Shown: positions 42,975-51,698 of the stretch, in pieces
How the letters are laid out: every line of letters starts with the position of its first letter
Position numbering within the stretch: the stretch's first letter is position 1
Assembly: GCA_964478225.1 (NCBI GenBank)
Contig: CAYZHM010000001.1
Location: 434,001-498,000 of the forward strand
Origin: CAYZHM01 sp964478225
Lineage (GTDB): Bacteria > Pseudomonadota > Alphaproteobacteria > Micavibrionales > Micavibrionaceae
Length of the DNA: 64,000 nucleotides
Reading direction: 5' to 3'
Notes under the pieces: generated by a model
What the model saw: the letters and a program-made list of their open reading frames with translations, nothing else
Database searches by the model: none
Told to the model about the DNA's origin: nothing
Made by a program: the position numbers and the translations under genes

Positions 42975-44798
42975 ATGAGTAAAAAGCCCGTCACCAAACC
43001 TTTAGAGCATATCCGCAACTTCGCGATTATCGCGCATATCGACCATGGGAAATCCACCCTGGCCGACCGTTTGATTCAAACCTGCGGCGGGCTGGAAGAG
43101 CGCGAGATGACCGAACAGGTTTTGGATAACACGGACATCGAGCGCGAGCGCGGTATTACGATCAAAGCGCAGACGGTGCGTCTTGAGCACACAGCGAAAG
43201 ACGGCATCACTTATCAGCTCAATTTGATGGACACTCCAGGCCACGTGGACTTTTCTTACGAAGTTTCGCGTTCTCTCGCCTCTTGTGAAGGATCACTCCT
43301 TGTCGTGGATGCCTCCCAAGGGGTTGAAGCGCAGACCTTGGCGAATGTTTATATGGCGCTTGATAATGATCACGAAGTTATTCCGGTCATCAATAAAATT
43401 GATCTTCCTGCGGCGGAGCCTGAAAAGGTGCGCAAGGAAATTGAGGACGTGATCGGGCTCGATGCCTCCGATGCTGTTTTGTGCTCAGGCAAAAGCGGCA
43501 TCGGGATTCCTGATTTGCTGGAGGCAATTTGCACGCGCCTGCCCTCGCCCGTCGGCAACACCGAAGCGCCAACAAAAGCGCTGCTGGTTGACAGTTGGTA
43601 TGACTCCTATCTTGGCGTTGTTATTCTGGTGCGCGTGGTTGATGGCTATTTGCAAAAAGGCCAGAAGATTAAATTTATGAGCAATGGGCGCACGCGCGAG
43701 ATTGACCGTGTCGGTATGTTTACACCCAAGCACGTGTTGCTGGATGCGCTCGGGCCGGGTGAGATGGGCTTTATCACGGCAGCGATCAAGGACATTTCCG
43801 AGACCAAGGTTGGCGATACGATCACGGATGAGCGTCATCCCTGCGCCGAACGGTTGCCGGGTTTCAAGCCGTCGATCCCTATGGTTTTTTGTTCATTCTA
43901 TCCGGCGGATGCTGGCGATTTTGAAAAGCTGCGGGACTCGCTTGGGAAGTTGCAACTCAACGATGCGGCGTTGCATTATGAGATGGAAAGCAGCCAAGCT
44001 TTGGGATTGGGTTTCCGCTGCGGATTTCTCGGACTTTTGCACATGGAGATTATTCAGGAGCGTCTCGAGCGCGAGTTTGACCTCGACCTCATCCCGACTG
44101 CGCCGAGCGTTGTTTACAATCTTCATTTGACCAACGGGACGAATATCAAACTTTATAACCCGGTTGATATGCCGGAAGTGCAGAAGATCGAGACCATCGA
44201 AGAGCCATGGATTAAGGCGACCATTCTTGTGCCGGATGAATTTCTTGGCGGACTGTTGCAGCTTTGTCAGGATCGCCGTGGACAGCAGGTTGATCTGACC
44301 TATGCGGGTGGACGCGCGATGCTGGTCTACCGCTTGCCGCTTAACGAGGTGGTGTTTGATTTTTATGACCGTCTGAAATCTATTTCAAAAGGTTATGCGA
44401 GTTTCGATTACGAACTTGATGGGTATGGCGAGAATGACCTGGTGAAGCTGGAAATCAAAGTGAATGATGAGCCTGTGGATGCGCTGGCGATGATCGTGCA
44501 CCGTTCGAACGCGCAGACCCGCGGGCGGCAGATGTGCGAACGGTTGAAGGAGCTTATTCCGCGGCAGATGTTTAAAATCGCCATTCAGGCGGCGATTGGC
44601 GGCAAGGTTATCGCGCGTGAGGACGTTTCAGCGTTGCGTAAGGACGTGACGGCGAAATGCTACGGCGGCGATATTTCCCGTAAGAAAAAGCTCCTCGAGA
44701 AGCAGAAAAAGGGTAAGGCACGGATGCGGCAGTATGGCAACGTTGAGATTCCACAGAGCGCGTTTATCGCGGCGCTGAAGATGGGGGATGAGCGTTAG
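42975..44798 (+). CDS. lepA: Translation elongation factor 4 (LepA)
   Basis: ATG 42975 gives 607 residues. GTPase motifs are IIAHIDHGKST (G1), DTPGHVDFSYE (G3) and NKIDLP (G4). The LepA-specific C-terminal domain ends with KKLLEKQKKGKARM. It acts on ribosomes during elongation stress or biogenesis. No ribosome site precedes the ATG. TTGAAA (42939-42944) and TATATT (42960-42965) suggest a start of transcription very near the ATG, so the mRNA may be nearly leaderless. Confidence 0.96.
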   Translation: MSKKPVTKPLEHIRNFAIIAHIDHGKSTLADRLIQTCGGLEEREMTEQVLDNTDIERERGITIKAQTVRLEHTAKDGITYQLNLMDTPGHVDFSYEVSRSLASCEGSLLVVDASQGVEAQTLANVYMALDNDHEVIPVINKIDLPAAEPEKVRKEIEDVIGLDASDAVLCSGKSGIGIPDLLEAICTRLPSPVGNTEAPTKALLVDSWYDSYLGVVILVRVVDGYLQKGQKIKFMSNGRTREIDRVGMFTPKHVLLDALGPGEMGFITAAIKDISETKVGDTITDERHPCAERLPGFKPSIPMVFCSFYPADAGDFEKLRDSLGKLQLNDAALHYEMESSQALGLGFRCGFLGLLHMEIIQERLEREFDLDLIPTAPSVVYNLHLTNGTNIKLYNPVDMPEVQKIETIEEPWIKATILVPDEFLGGLLQLCQDRRGQQVDLTYAGGRAMLVYRLPLNEVVFDFYDRLKSISKGYASFDYELDGYGENDLVKLEIKVNDEPVDALAMIVHRSNAQTRGRQMCERLKELIPRQMFKIAIQAAIGGKVIAREDVSALRKDVTAKCYGGDISRKKKLLEKQKKGKARMRQYGNVEIPQSAFIAALKMGDER

Positions 44799-44921
44799 CC
44801 AGCCTTTCCGTTATGCCCGCGGGGGCGAGTATCCCTTTTCTTTTTTAGGCAGTCTATATAAAGCTTGCAGCAATTAAGGTATTATGTTAATTTGCCTTTT
44901 TAGCCAGTATGGAGTTACTCA

Positions 44922-45947
44922 ATGGATTTACACAGACAAGATATGCTTAAGGCAGCCCTTGCCGAGACTCTCTATGTTACAGACCTTAATGGTGAAGTGT
45001 GCAGCATCCATCGGGGCGATGTCCGTAAAGTGGTTTTTTCCAGTCCTCAGGACGGTAAAGTCGAAACCATTATTCTTCTCAAGGGAGGCAGTGCTGCCGA
45101 TAAATTCGGCCTTCATCTTGTGGTCCAGGAATCTCAGGCTCAGATAGAAGGAATTTTAAGAGGTGTCCCGACGCTGACGATGAAGAAGGCATGGAAGGAA
45201 GAACTTAAAAGCATACTGCAGAATAATGAACTGAGTGATATGAGGGACATTATTCGCCGTGTCTTTCAAGAAAAGGAAAACGATTTATATGCGGAGAGAA
45301 ATAAAAAACTGGAAGACCTTGAATCAGTTCTCAGATCGGCTCAAAGGACAATCAATGACATAGAGTTGCGTAATGAAAAACGCGGAACAGCAAAGCATAT
45401 AGGTGCGTTTCTTATAGGTAAAAAGAGCGATGAGGCACGTGAAATTGATGGCTTGCAAAGAAAAATACATGAAATACAAAGTGAAGGTAAAAAATTACGA
45501 AACGATTATGATCTCCGATTAAACGAATTTAGAATGCATAGAGATTCTGCCTTTGAGAATTTGGATGGCAGGGTCGCAGAAAGCCTTTCTGATTTTTCGC
45601 TTGATCCGCAAGTAGAAATCATTGCCGCGGTTTTTGAGTTTAACATGCAGAATTGGGGCACGGACCCTTCCACGCCAAGCGAGTCGGATGATGATGAATT
45701 TTCTACAAGACATCACGATAGAAAAATGAGTCGTTCCATCGGAGACGCCGTTTTAGAAGTTAAAGCTCCCGAAGACATGCGGTCTTTATACAAAGAACTG
45801 TTTGAGGAAGTGGCGCGGCGGAAGGCCAAAAACAACGAAGAATTCAGGCTTCCCAATTTGACATTTGAATTCCAGCGCTTGATCGACAGAGACTATGCCC
45901 GCGAGAGAAGGCATGAACGCTCGCAGGGACGCGGCTTTTCAAGATAG
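44922..45947 (+). CDS. Hypothetical coiled-coil protein
   Basis: The 341-residue product is not recognised. Residues 1-90 are mixed alpha/beta (TLYVTDLNGEVCSIHRGDVRKVVFSS). About 110-220 are charged heptad-like helix (EKENDLYAERNKKLEDLESVL, QRKIHEIQSEGKKL), and a short acidic SESDDDEF stretch precedes an arginine-rich end. No signal peptide or membrane span is seen. It stands alone after lepA. An antiparallel coiled-coil adaptor is possible. Confidence 0.62.
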   Translation: MDLHRQDMLKAALAETLYVTDLNGEVCSIHRGDVRKVVFSSPQDGKVETIILLKGGSAADKFGLHLVVQESQAQIEGILRGVPTLTMKKAWKEELKSILQNNELSDMRDIIRRVFQEKENDLYAERNKKLEDLESVLRSAQRTINDIELRNEKRGTAKHIGAFLIGKKSDEAREIDGLQRKIHEIQSEGKKLRNDYDLRLNEFRMHRDSAFENLDGRVAESLSDFSLDPQVEIIAAVFEFNMQNWGTDPSTPSESDDDEFSTRHHDRKMSRSIGDAVLEVKAPEDMRSLYKELFEEVARRKAKNNEEFRLPNLTFEFQRLIDRDYARERRHERSQGRGFSR

Positions 45948-46201
45948 GTTTAAAAGGAATAAATTCCTTGAAATTGTTTGGCTTGTGTGAGACACTGGGG
46001 TCATGCTTTTGACCGTCGCCACAGTCCTGCGGGCGCCTGTTCCGTCCGCCCTCGCCCGCCTTCCCTTTCCCGTTCTCCGACCAACCCACTGCCGTGCCCC
46101 GCCTGTGTTTTGTATTATATAAAATTATAACCCTCCCCCACCCCCTCAAAATTTTGGAACGAACTAATAGCCTCCATGACAAATGGGCGGGACGTGATAG
46201 A
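45948..46201. other. Structured, pyrimidine-rich intergenic region
   Basis: The 254 bases hold no convincing gene. They begin with a near-palindrome AAGGAAT-AA-ATTCCTT (45954-45969), then GTGT-gag-ACAC and GGTCA-tgcttt-TGACC hairpins (about 45988-46017). About 100 bases with a strong C/T bias on the plus strand follow (46020-46145). It could be a repetitive intergenic element or a small RNA. Confidence 0.4.
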
Positions 46202-46549
46202 ATGTTTCCTATGATATTTACCACTTTTAAGATTATGCTTTCGGCCGGTGTGATTGCTTTTGCCTCGTGGCTTGCGGGCAAGAAGCCGGAATTGGCTGGG
46301 TTCATTATTGCGCTGCCGTTGGCGACGTTGTTGGTGCTGCCTCTTAACTATGCGGAATATCAGGACGCGGACACGGCGGTGAGGTTTGCGCGTTCCATTT
46401 TGGTGGCTGTGCCCTTGTCACTCACGTTCTTTATTCCATTTCTTTTTGCCGAAAAGATTCCGGGCGGCTTTTGGGCGCTGTATGGACTAGGCCTATGTTG
46501 CCTGACCGCAAGCTATTTCCTGCACCGCTTTATCACCGCGCAACTTTAG
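46202..46549 (+). CDS. Small inner-membrane protein of unknown function
   Basis: The product has 115 residues from ATG 46202. It has about four hydrophobic spans (TTFKIMLSAGVIAFASWLAG, GFIIALPLATLLVLPLNY, SILVAVPLSLTFFIPFLF, FWALYGLGLCCLTASYF) and no known motif. An earlier in-frame start at 46094 would run through the pyrimidine-rich region and is less likely. Shares a 4-base TTAG stop overlap with the convergent gene. Confidence 0.62.
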   Translation: MFPMIFTTFKIMLSAGVIAFASWLAGKKPELAGFIIALPLATLLVLPLNYAEYQDADTAVRFARSILVAVPLSLTFFIPFLFAEKIPGGFWALYGLGLCCLTASYFLHRFITAQL

Positions 46550-46923
46550 GCGGCGATGGCGTTCGGGCGTTCTAGCCATTTGAGAGCCTGATCAAGTTCG
46601 ACCTCATCGTATGTACGGATTTCAGCCGGGAGGAGGATCCCAAAATTCATAGTCAGCATGCGAATTTCCTGGTGGTTGGTCACAAGCGCGATGTGCGAGA
46701 AATTGTGCCAGTTTTTGATACCGTAAACGAAATCTTCCCAGATCGCGGCAGGTTCAGCGCCTTGTAAATTCTCCAGATAAAAAAGGATTTTTATTTTTTG
46801 GCCATTGCCAAATTTTTGCTCCGTTGCGGGAATAAGAACCTTCTTGTAATCGTCCTGCGTAATTGTACCGCTGGCGTGAATGCCGAGAATATCTTTCGGC
46901 ATGTCTTTCATCTGGATCATCAT
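46546..46923 (-). CDS. SpoIIAA-like (STAS/SEC14-type) domain protein
   Basis: Start 46923 has a good AAAGGA site 7 bases before it, giving 125 residues; longer frames to 47082 lack support. The fold is recognised from the opening ILGIHASGTITQDDYKKVLIP strand-helix, the IKILFYLENLQG core, WEDFVYGIKNWHNFSHIALV and the final AEIRTYDEVELDQALKWL. This matches small SpoIIAA-like proteins found in many proteobacteria. They may bind lipids or nucleotides; function is unproven. Confidence 0.75.
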   Translation of the reverse strand: MMIQMKDMPKDILGIHASGTITQDDYKKVLIPATEQKFGNGQKIKILFYLENLQGAEPAAIWEDFVYGIKNWHNFSHIALVTNHQEIRMLTMNFGILLPAEIRTYDEVELDQALKWLERPNAIAA

Positions 46924-47069
46924 AGCTTTTTCCTTTCTTCGTATTCTTCCTTTAGCAAACTCTTGCGTTCTGTGATGGTTCCTTACGAAGTTCGATATGT
47001 CTGTGCCAAAGATTCTGAACTTAATTTTTCTTAAAGTGTTGGTTCGGATCATAAACGAAGGAGAAAGAT

Positions 47070-47228
47070 ATGTCCGTTTCAACGCTTATACTGATTTTAC
47101 TCGTGCTGCTTGTTATTGGCGCTGTTCCGACCTGGCCTTATTCGCGTGAATGGGGATATATGCCAAGCGGAGGTTTGGGTCTGCTTCTTATTGTTGTGCT
47201 GTTATTGGTCATGGCAGGACGCATATAG
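47070..47228 (+). CDS. DUF3309 family small membrane protein
   Basis: The 52-residue product begins with a hydrophobic span (LILILLVLLVIGAVP), then the conserved family core TWPYSREWGYMPSGGLGLLL and a second span ending AGRI. GAAGGAGA precedes the ATG by about 6 bases. The family is common in Alphaproteobacteria and often stress-induced, with unknown function. It was too short to stand out by length alone, but the family match is clear. Confidence 0.85.
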   Translation: MSVSTLILILLVLLVIGAVPTWPYSREWGYMPSGGLGLLLIVVLLLVMAGRI

Positions 47229-47242
47229 AAAATGGGCGAATA

Positions 47243-47497
47243 ATGCCACAGCAAGAAGTTTTATCTGAAAAGCGGTCTGTTTCTGCTTCTGTGATGCGGT
47301 TTTTCGAAGCCTATGATTGGGTTTTTGTTGTTGTAGGGCTATTTGGAAACCTCATGTTTTTTGCTGGTAGCGTCTGCTTTTTGTTTCATGAAACGAAGAC
47401 TTTTGGAGTCTGGCTGTTTATAGGCGGATCGCTTTTGATGCTTGTTAGCGGCTCAGCATCCGCCCTTTCAGAATATCTTCATCGCTCTAAAATCTAA
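47243..47497 (+). CDS. YrhK-like small membrane protein
   Basis: The product has 84 residues from ATG 47243, with GGGCGA before it. Two membrane helices (YDWVFVVVGLFGNLMFFAGS and GVWLFIGGSLLMLVSGS) are joined by a short VCFLFHETKTF loop. This pattern fits the YrhK domain family. It lies 14 bases after the DUF3309 gene, so the two are probably co-expressed. Earlier starts would overlap that gene. Confidence 0.62.
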   Translation: MPQQEVLSEKRSVSASVMRFFEAYDWVFVVVGLFGNLMFFAGSVCFLFHETKTFGVWLFIGGSLLMLVSGSASALSEYLHRSKI

Positions 47498-47820
47498 TGA
47501 TGATGCCTGTTCTTGTGCCTTTTATGGCGGCGGTTGTCATGATGGTGGTTGTCGTTCCTGAAGCTCACGAGTTGTCCGTGGTTCCAATAATACAGATCTT
47601 TGCCATAGCGGCGGGGATGTGGATGTTCGGACACCATGAGCCAATCGCCGCGGCGTTCGCACGCAGTTCCGTATTCGCTGAGGCGGAGGATGCCCCCGAA
47701 GCTTATAACCTGCACAACCTGGCGGCAGTCCTTACGCGGGGAATGCGCTTTTGCAGATGTTGAAAATCCTGCCATCAGGGCAAAAGCCGCAAGACACAGA
47801 GGGAGTATTTTTTTGGTCAT
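47494..47820 (-). CDS. Small secreted histidine-rich protein
   Basis: The 108-residue product has a signal peptide of about 25 residues (LPLCLAAFALMAGFSTSAKA). Two cysteines (CRQVV, ACERRG) could form a disulfide. The last ~20 residues are dominated by His, Arg, Asn and Lys, ending in HHH, which suggests binding of metal ions or polyanions in the periplasm. No family is recognised. It ends in a 4-base CTAA overlap with the YrhK-like gene. Confidence 0.68.
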   Translation of the reverse strand: MTKKILPLCLAAFALMAGFSTSAKAHSPRKDCRQVVQVISFGGILRLSEYGTACERRGDWLMVSEHPHPRRYGKDLYYWNHGQLVSFRNDNHHHDNRRHKRHKNRHHH

Positions 47821-47908
47821 CCTTAATTATCCTTTTTCGATATGATTGATTTTGATTTGTGATATATACGGGGCGAATTTTGATAACCCTTCGTTATTGA
47901 GAAATAAG

Positions 47909-48289
47909 ATGGTGAAGATTTTTGTTTATGGGACATTGATGCGCGGGCAAGAGAATGCGCATATGATGTCGGCGGCGGAGTTTTCTGGTGAGGCGGTCAC
48001 ACAGCATGCTGCGTATGATTTGATTGCGGTGGATTACCCGGCTTATCCCTACCCTGCCCTTATCACCGGGAACCGTTTTATAAAGGGAGAGGTTTATAAT
48101 ATCGACCCGAAATATTTGATGGTTCTGGATATTTTTGAAGGTGTTGAGTATGAGCGGCGCGAGATTGCCCTTGAAGGCGGAGAATTGGCAGACACGTATT
48201 ATCTGCGGGATGGGCAGAATCCGCCAAAGATTGAAAAGCTTCAGAAACTCCACTATGATCCGGGGACAAACACCGTACAATGGAAATAA
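47909..48289 (+). CDS. Gamma-glutamylcyclotransferase-like (AIG2/GGCT) family protein
   Basis: ATG 47909 gives 126 residues starting MVKIFVYGTLMRGQENAHMM, the family's substrate-binding YGTLMRG loop. ALITGNRFIKGEVYNID and LDIFEGVEYERREI carry the conserved acidic residue of the active site. Members act on gamma-glutamyl amines or peptides. The specific substrate is unknown. A SIMPL gene follows after 12 bases. Confidence 0.8.
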   Translation: MVKIFVYGTLMRGQENAHMMSAAEFSGEAVTQHAAYDLIAVDYPAYPYPALITGNRFIKGEVYNIDPKYLMVLDIFEGVEYERREIALEGGELADTYYLRDGQNPPKIEKLQKLHYDPGTNTVQWK

Positions 48290-48301
48290 GGAATTAAAAT
48301 C

Positions 48302-49036
48302 ATGCGAAATCTTTTAGCCGTTGCGTTTCTGCTTTTTGTTATAACCGCGATGCCGGCGAAAGCGCAGGATTATAAGACAATTCTGGATTTGCCCGAAGGT
48401 GCGGCATTGGTCAGCCTCTCCGCAAGTGAACGCGTTGAGATTGAGCAGGATTTGCTCGTGGCGAACTTGCAATATGAGACCGAGGATAAAAACCCCCGTG
48501 CCTTGCAGGACAAAATCAACAAGAAGATGAAAGAAGCATTGGACACGGCAAAGAAAGTCGCGAGCGTTAAAGTCTCGACACAACAATATTATGTTTATGA
48601 ATATGACCGCAATCAGGGCAAAAAAGGGTTGCCCGTTGATAAAGTTTGGCGCGGCCAACAAGGACTGATGGTCAAGGGCAAGACGGCGGATGAGCTGCTG
48701 GATCTGGTTGGCAAGCTGCAGGAGATGGGGCTTACTGCTCAGGGGCTGAATTATCAGGTGTCACCAGAGCTCCTTGAAGAGACGCGGGAATCCTTACTGG
48801 AAGCGGCTTTGGTTAAACTGAAGGCCAAGGCTGACCGCACAGCCAAGGCGCTCGGCAAAGGCGGCGCAGAGCTGAAAATGATCAATGTTGATATGGGTGG
48901 CTATTATCCGCAGCCGGTTATGATGCGGGCGGAAGCCATGAATATGGCAGCGGACATGAAAATGGCGGCGCCGGTTGCCGCGCCGGGCGAAAGTGAAGTC
49001 ACTTTGAGTGTCAGCGCGCAAGCGTTGCTGAAATAA
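48302..49036 (+). CDS. SIMPL domain (DUF541) periplasmic protein
   Basis: The 244-residue protein has a cleavable signal peptide (about 22 residues, ending AKAQ), unlike the membrane-anchored SIMPL protein at 16009. It shows LVSLSASERVEIEQDLLVANLQY, the QQYYVYEYDRNQGKKG core, GQQGLMVKGKTADELLDLVG and a methionine-rich end (about residues 205-225, with several Met near MNMAADMKMA). The Met-rich tail could bind metals. It is followed after 2 bases by the DUF3137 gene. Confidence 0.85.
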   Translation: MRNLLAVAFLLFVITAMPAKAQDYKTILDLPEGAALVSLSASERVEIEQDLLVANLQYETEDKNPRALQDKINKKMKEALDTAKKVASVKVSTQQYYVYEYDRNQGKKGLPVDKVWRGQQGLMVKGKTADELLDLVGKLQEMGLTAQGLNYQVSPELLEETRESLLEAALVKLKAKADRTAKALGKGGAELKMINVDMGGYYPQPVMMRAEAMNMAADMKMAAPVAAPGESEVTLSVSAQALLK

Positions 49037-49038
49037 CC

Positions 49039-50046
49039 ATGGAGCCAGAGGACGCTCAATCCATTCTTGCACAACTTGCTCTTGCGAGTTTATCGCGGGT
49101 TGATGAACGGCGTTTTTCGTCTGATGTTGAGGCGTTGATTAAGAACGCCGAGCGTGGGCGCCTTCAATATATGAAAAAATACCGGATGCGTGAGATGACA
49201 TCGTCAATTGTTGGATTGACGGTGATTTTAATTGGCGGCGCCGGGTTTGGGTGGTTTTTTCTTGTTGAGGCTCAGATTTTTAAGGCCATCGCTTGCATGG
49301 TTCTGGCGGGGCTTGTGCCTGTGATTTTGAATATCTGGGCCGAGTTTCCGGTTAAGGCCTATATCGACGATCACAAAGCCAATTTCATGCCGCAGATGGC
49401 CAAAGCGCTCGGCGGATTGAAGTACCACAGAGCGCGAGGTATTAGCGCGAAGATTTTGCCTAAAACGGGCGTTATCCCCTCTTATGACACTTATAAGGCC
49501 GAAGACTGCTTTATGGGCGTTTATAAAGGCGTGAAGGTCATTTTTTCCGAGGCACGTTTGTTTGTGAAACGGAAAAACATGCCTGTGTTTCATGGCATAT
49601 TTGTGCTGCTTGAGATCCCGCGAGACATTCTTGAAGGTCATACTATTGTCACCGCCGACAAAGAGATGGCGCATAAGTATAGCAGGACACGGTGGAAGAA
49701 TTTATCGGCCGTCAGTATCCCTGTGTCGCAAGGCGCGTGGGACAGATTTGAGGTGTTCTCAGATAAGCCCGAAGCGGCGGCATTGTTTGTTGGAGAAAAA
49801 TTGTTGAAGGAGCTTGCAGAAGCTTCGGATATATTCAACACTTCCCCGCTCAGCGCCGTTTTTTTCAAAGGAAAATATGTGTTTTTGGCCATTCCTTATG
49901 AAGGAGACATGTTTGAGGCTTCGAATATTTATGTTCCTGTGACCACGAAAAAGCATGCAGCCAGTTGCAAAAAAGAGATTGAGCAGATCCTTGAAATCAT
50001 TGATGTGTTTGAGATTTACCAGACTGAATCCGCGAAGGGCGCCTAG
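49039..50046 (+). CDS. DUF3137 family membrane protein
   Basis: The 335-residue protein has a polar N-terminus, two membrane helices at about 55-100 (SIVGLTVILIGGAGFGWFF, CMVLAGLVPVILNI) and a large soluble domain. The pattern GVIPSYDTYKAEDCFMGVYKGVKVIFSEA, then VFHGIFVLLEIPR and FNTSPLSAVFFKGKYVFLAIP is typical of DUF3137. Function is unknown. It shares stop bases CTAG with the minus-strand gene at 50043. Confidence 0.8.
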   Translation: MEPEDAQSILAQLALASLSRVDERRFSSDVEALIKNAERGRLQYMKKYRMREMTSSIVGLTVILIGGAGFGWFFLVEAQIFKAIACMVLAGLVPVILNIWAEFPVKAYIDDHKANFMPQMAKALGGLKYHRARGISAKILPKTGVIPSYDTYKAEDCFMGVYKGVKVIFSEARLFVKRKNMPVFHGIFVLLEIPRDILEGHTIVTADKEMAHKYSRTRWKNLSAVSIPVSQGAWDRFEVFSDKPEAAALFVGEKLLKELAEASDIFNTSPLSAVFFKGKYVFLAIPYEGDMFEASNIYVPVTTKKHAASCKKEIEQILEIIDVFEIYQTESAKGA

Positions 50047-50366
50047 ATTATTACGCGCAGTATAACGCGGGAGTCATTTATCATAACGGATTTTTTTGCC
50101 GTCTTTGGCAGCGGAATTCCACACCCACGGCAAAACAACATTAATGCCGCAGCCAGAAAATCACGGCTATATTCGCAGCGCGCAGCGGTTGTTTCCTGTG
50201 GGTTTTCTAGATCCATATAGATTTTGTTTGTATCGGCACTGTCTTCGATGATGGCCACGACTTGTCCGGCCGGCGGGATTTTCAATTGCTTTTGAATACA
50301 GAGCGCGTAAAGAGCTTTGTAAACCTCATCATTGCTAAACATAATGCGTCTGTCTTCACTGGGCAT
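50043..50366 (-). CDS. Hypothetical protein
   Basis: The unrecognised product has 107 residues, or 99 if the internal ATG at 50342 is used. It has a helical N-terminus (DEVYKALYALCIQKQL), a strand QVVAIIEDSADTNKIYMDL, and a late LAAALMLFCRGCGIPLP segment with paired cysteines. It diverges from the cheZ-like gene, and neither start has a strong ribosome site. Confidence 0.55.
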   Translation of the reverse strand: MPSEDRRIMFSNDEVYKALYALCIQKQLKIPPAGQVVAIIEDSADTNKIYMDLENPQETTAARCEYSRDFLAAALMLFCRGCGIPLPKTAKKSVMINDSRVILRVII

Positions 50367-50430
50367 CTTATTGACTTTTGACCTTTTGTATTTGAAAGTA
50401 TTTAGATTAAATCACCACTTGGGATCAAGA

Positions 50431-51060
50431 ATGTCAAATCCAAATCCACTCATCCATAATACAAAAGACGGTGAAGAACATAGCGTCTTTACTGCTGTGA
50501 ATAGTGTTTCTGAGCAGCTTGCAGCGATTGAGACTTTTATCAAACGGCGATTTGATGAGTTGTCGATGGAAGTTAATGCGACAGCTCAGCAAGTGGACAT
50601 GGCTGAGGAAGGGATGGCAAAGCGATTCTCTGAAATCCTGGAAGTGCTGCATGCAGTCACTTACAGCGGAGATGGATCGAGCGCCGCCAACACCGGCGTG
50701 GAGTTGGAAGCGGTTGTTGATATTACCGAAGAGGCGGCAAACAAGATTCTTGATGCGGCCGACCGCATCGCGGATTCTTTGCGGGTGAGCAGCGAATGGG
50801 AAAGCGATCCGGATAAGCGCCAGGTTGCGCTTGATGCGATTAATATTGATGTGGAACAAATTTTGTTGGCCTGTTCGTTCCAGGATTTAACAGGACAGCG
50901 TATTAAGCAAACACTGCAAAACATACGCGGCATTGAAGAGCGTTTGAGTCACGCCATGCAGAAAATGGGCATCGAGATTAAGACCGATATCTCCGAGCGC
51001 GTTATCAGAGCCTCCTCACAAGAAGAGATTGATAATCTCTTCAAAGAAAAGAAGAAATAG
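50431..51060 (+). CDS. cheZ: CheZ-like protein phosphatase
   Basis: ATG 50431 gives 209 residues. It is a long helical protein with the key motif LACSFQDLTGQRIKQTLQ (the Asp and Gln that attack CheY-phosphate) and a C-terminal EEIDNLFKEKKK tail that resembles the CheY-binding peptide of CheZ. It would switch off CheY from the operon about 18 kb upstream. The spacer between N-terminal helices and active site is longer than usual and acidic. Confidence 0.8.
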   Translation: MSNPNPLIHNTKDGEEHSVFTAVNSVSEQLAAIETFIKRRFDELSMEVNATAQQVDMAEEGMAKRFSEILEVLHAVTYSGDGSSAANTGVELEAVVDITEEAANKILDAADRIADSLRVSSEWESDPDKRQVALDAINIDVEQILLACSFQDLTGQRIKQTLQNIRGIEERLSHAMQKMGIEIKTDISERVIRASSQEEIDNLFKEKKK

Positions 51061-51186
51061 ATAAAGTTTTATATTTATTTTATGAAGTAATGGTCTTCAA
51101 AAAGACCATAAAATACTATCCATTATTAAACGAATATTTACCCCACCCCCCTATAGTAAAAGAAAAAAACTACGGGGGATTTTACA

Positions 51187-51669
51187 GTGGGTGTATCTGG
51201 GTTACTACAAAACGAGATCCGGCAAACGGACATAGAGGGATTGTTAAAAAGGTTGATGATTGAGCTGGCCAAGCTGGCGCCTCATCCTGACCGCCCAGAT
51301 TACACCGGCCCCCTTTTCATTTCTGTCGATAGTGAATTCAAGCCCCCAGCGGAGTATGAGGGAATGCTAGGTTCCTGCCTTGCTGAGGGATTTTTACAGT
51401 CACAATTTTTTAGCGCTGCGCTTGATGTTTTAGAAACAGGAACGAGCTATTTGCTCGATCGTAGCGCTAAACAATCTGTAGCATCTGGGCAAAACACCAG
51501 TATCAGCAAAGCCTTTAATAACTCCGCCCAGCGCGCAAAACTTGTGAAATCTTATTATCGTGATTTGCCCAAGCGTATGGGCATGGAGGCCTGGATCGCG
51601 CATTTACAACGGCGCCTTTACACATTACGGCGAAATGAGTTACGCTTGTCCCTGTCTTTTGCTGCGTAA
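51187..51669 (+). CDS. Hypothetical protein
   Basis: The unrecognised product has 160 residues from GTG 51187, with a GGGGG site about 8 bases upstream. The first part is helical and leucine-rich (GLLKRLMIELAKL), the end is basic (LQRRLYTLRRNELRLSLSF). No signal peptide is present. It sits after cheZ and 29 bases before the 51699 gene, so an operon is likely. Confidence 0.6.
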   Translation: MGVSGLLQNEIRQTDIEGLLKRLMIELAKLAPHPDRPDYTGPLFISVDSEFKPPAEYEGMLGSCLAEGFLQSQFFSAALDVLETGTSYLLDRSAKQSVASGQNTSISKAFNNSAQRAKLVKSYYRDLPKRMGMEAWIAHLQRRLYTLRRNELRLSLSFAA

Positions 51670-51698
51670 AACAAGCAATCATCAAGGGCTGGGGGCTC

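Noticed and set aside
44805..44848. GC-rich palindrome GCCCGCGGGGGC after lepA followed by T-rich sequence
   Set aside because: The stem is short and the T-run is too far away to call a terminator with confidence.
45844..46305. 153-codon minus-strand frame across the pyrimidine-rich region
   Set aside because: It runs antisense into coding genes on both sides, its amino-acid content reflects base skew, and it has no ribosome site.
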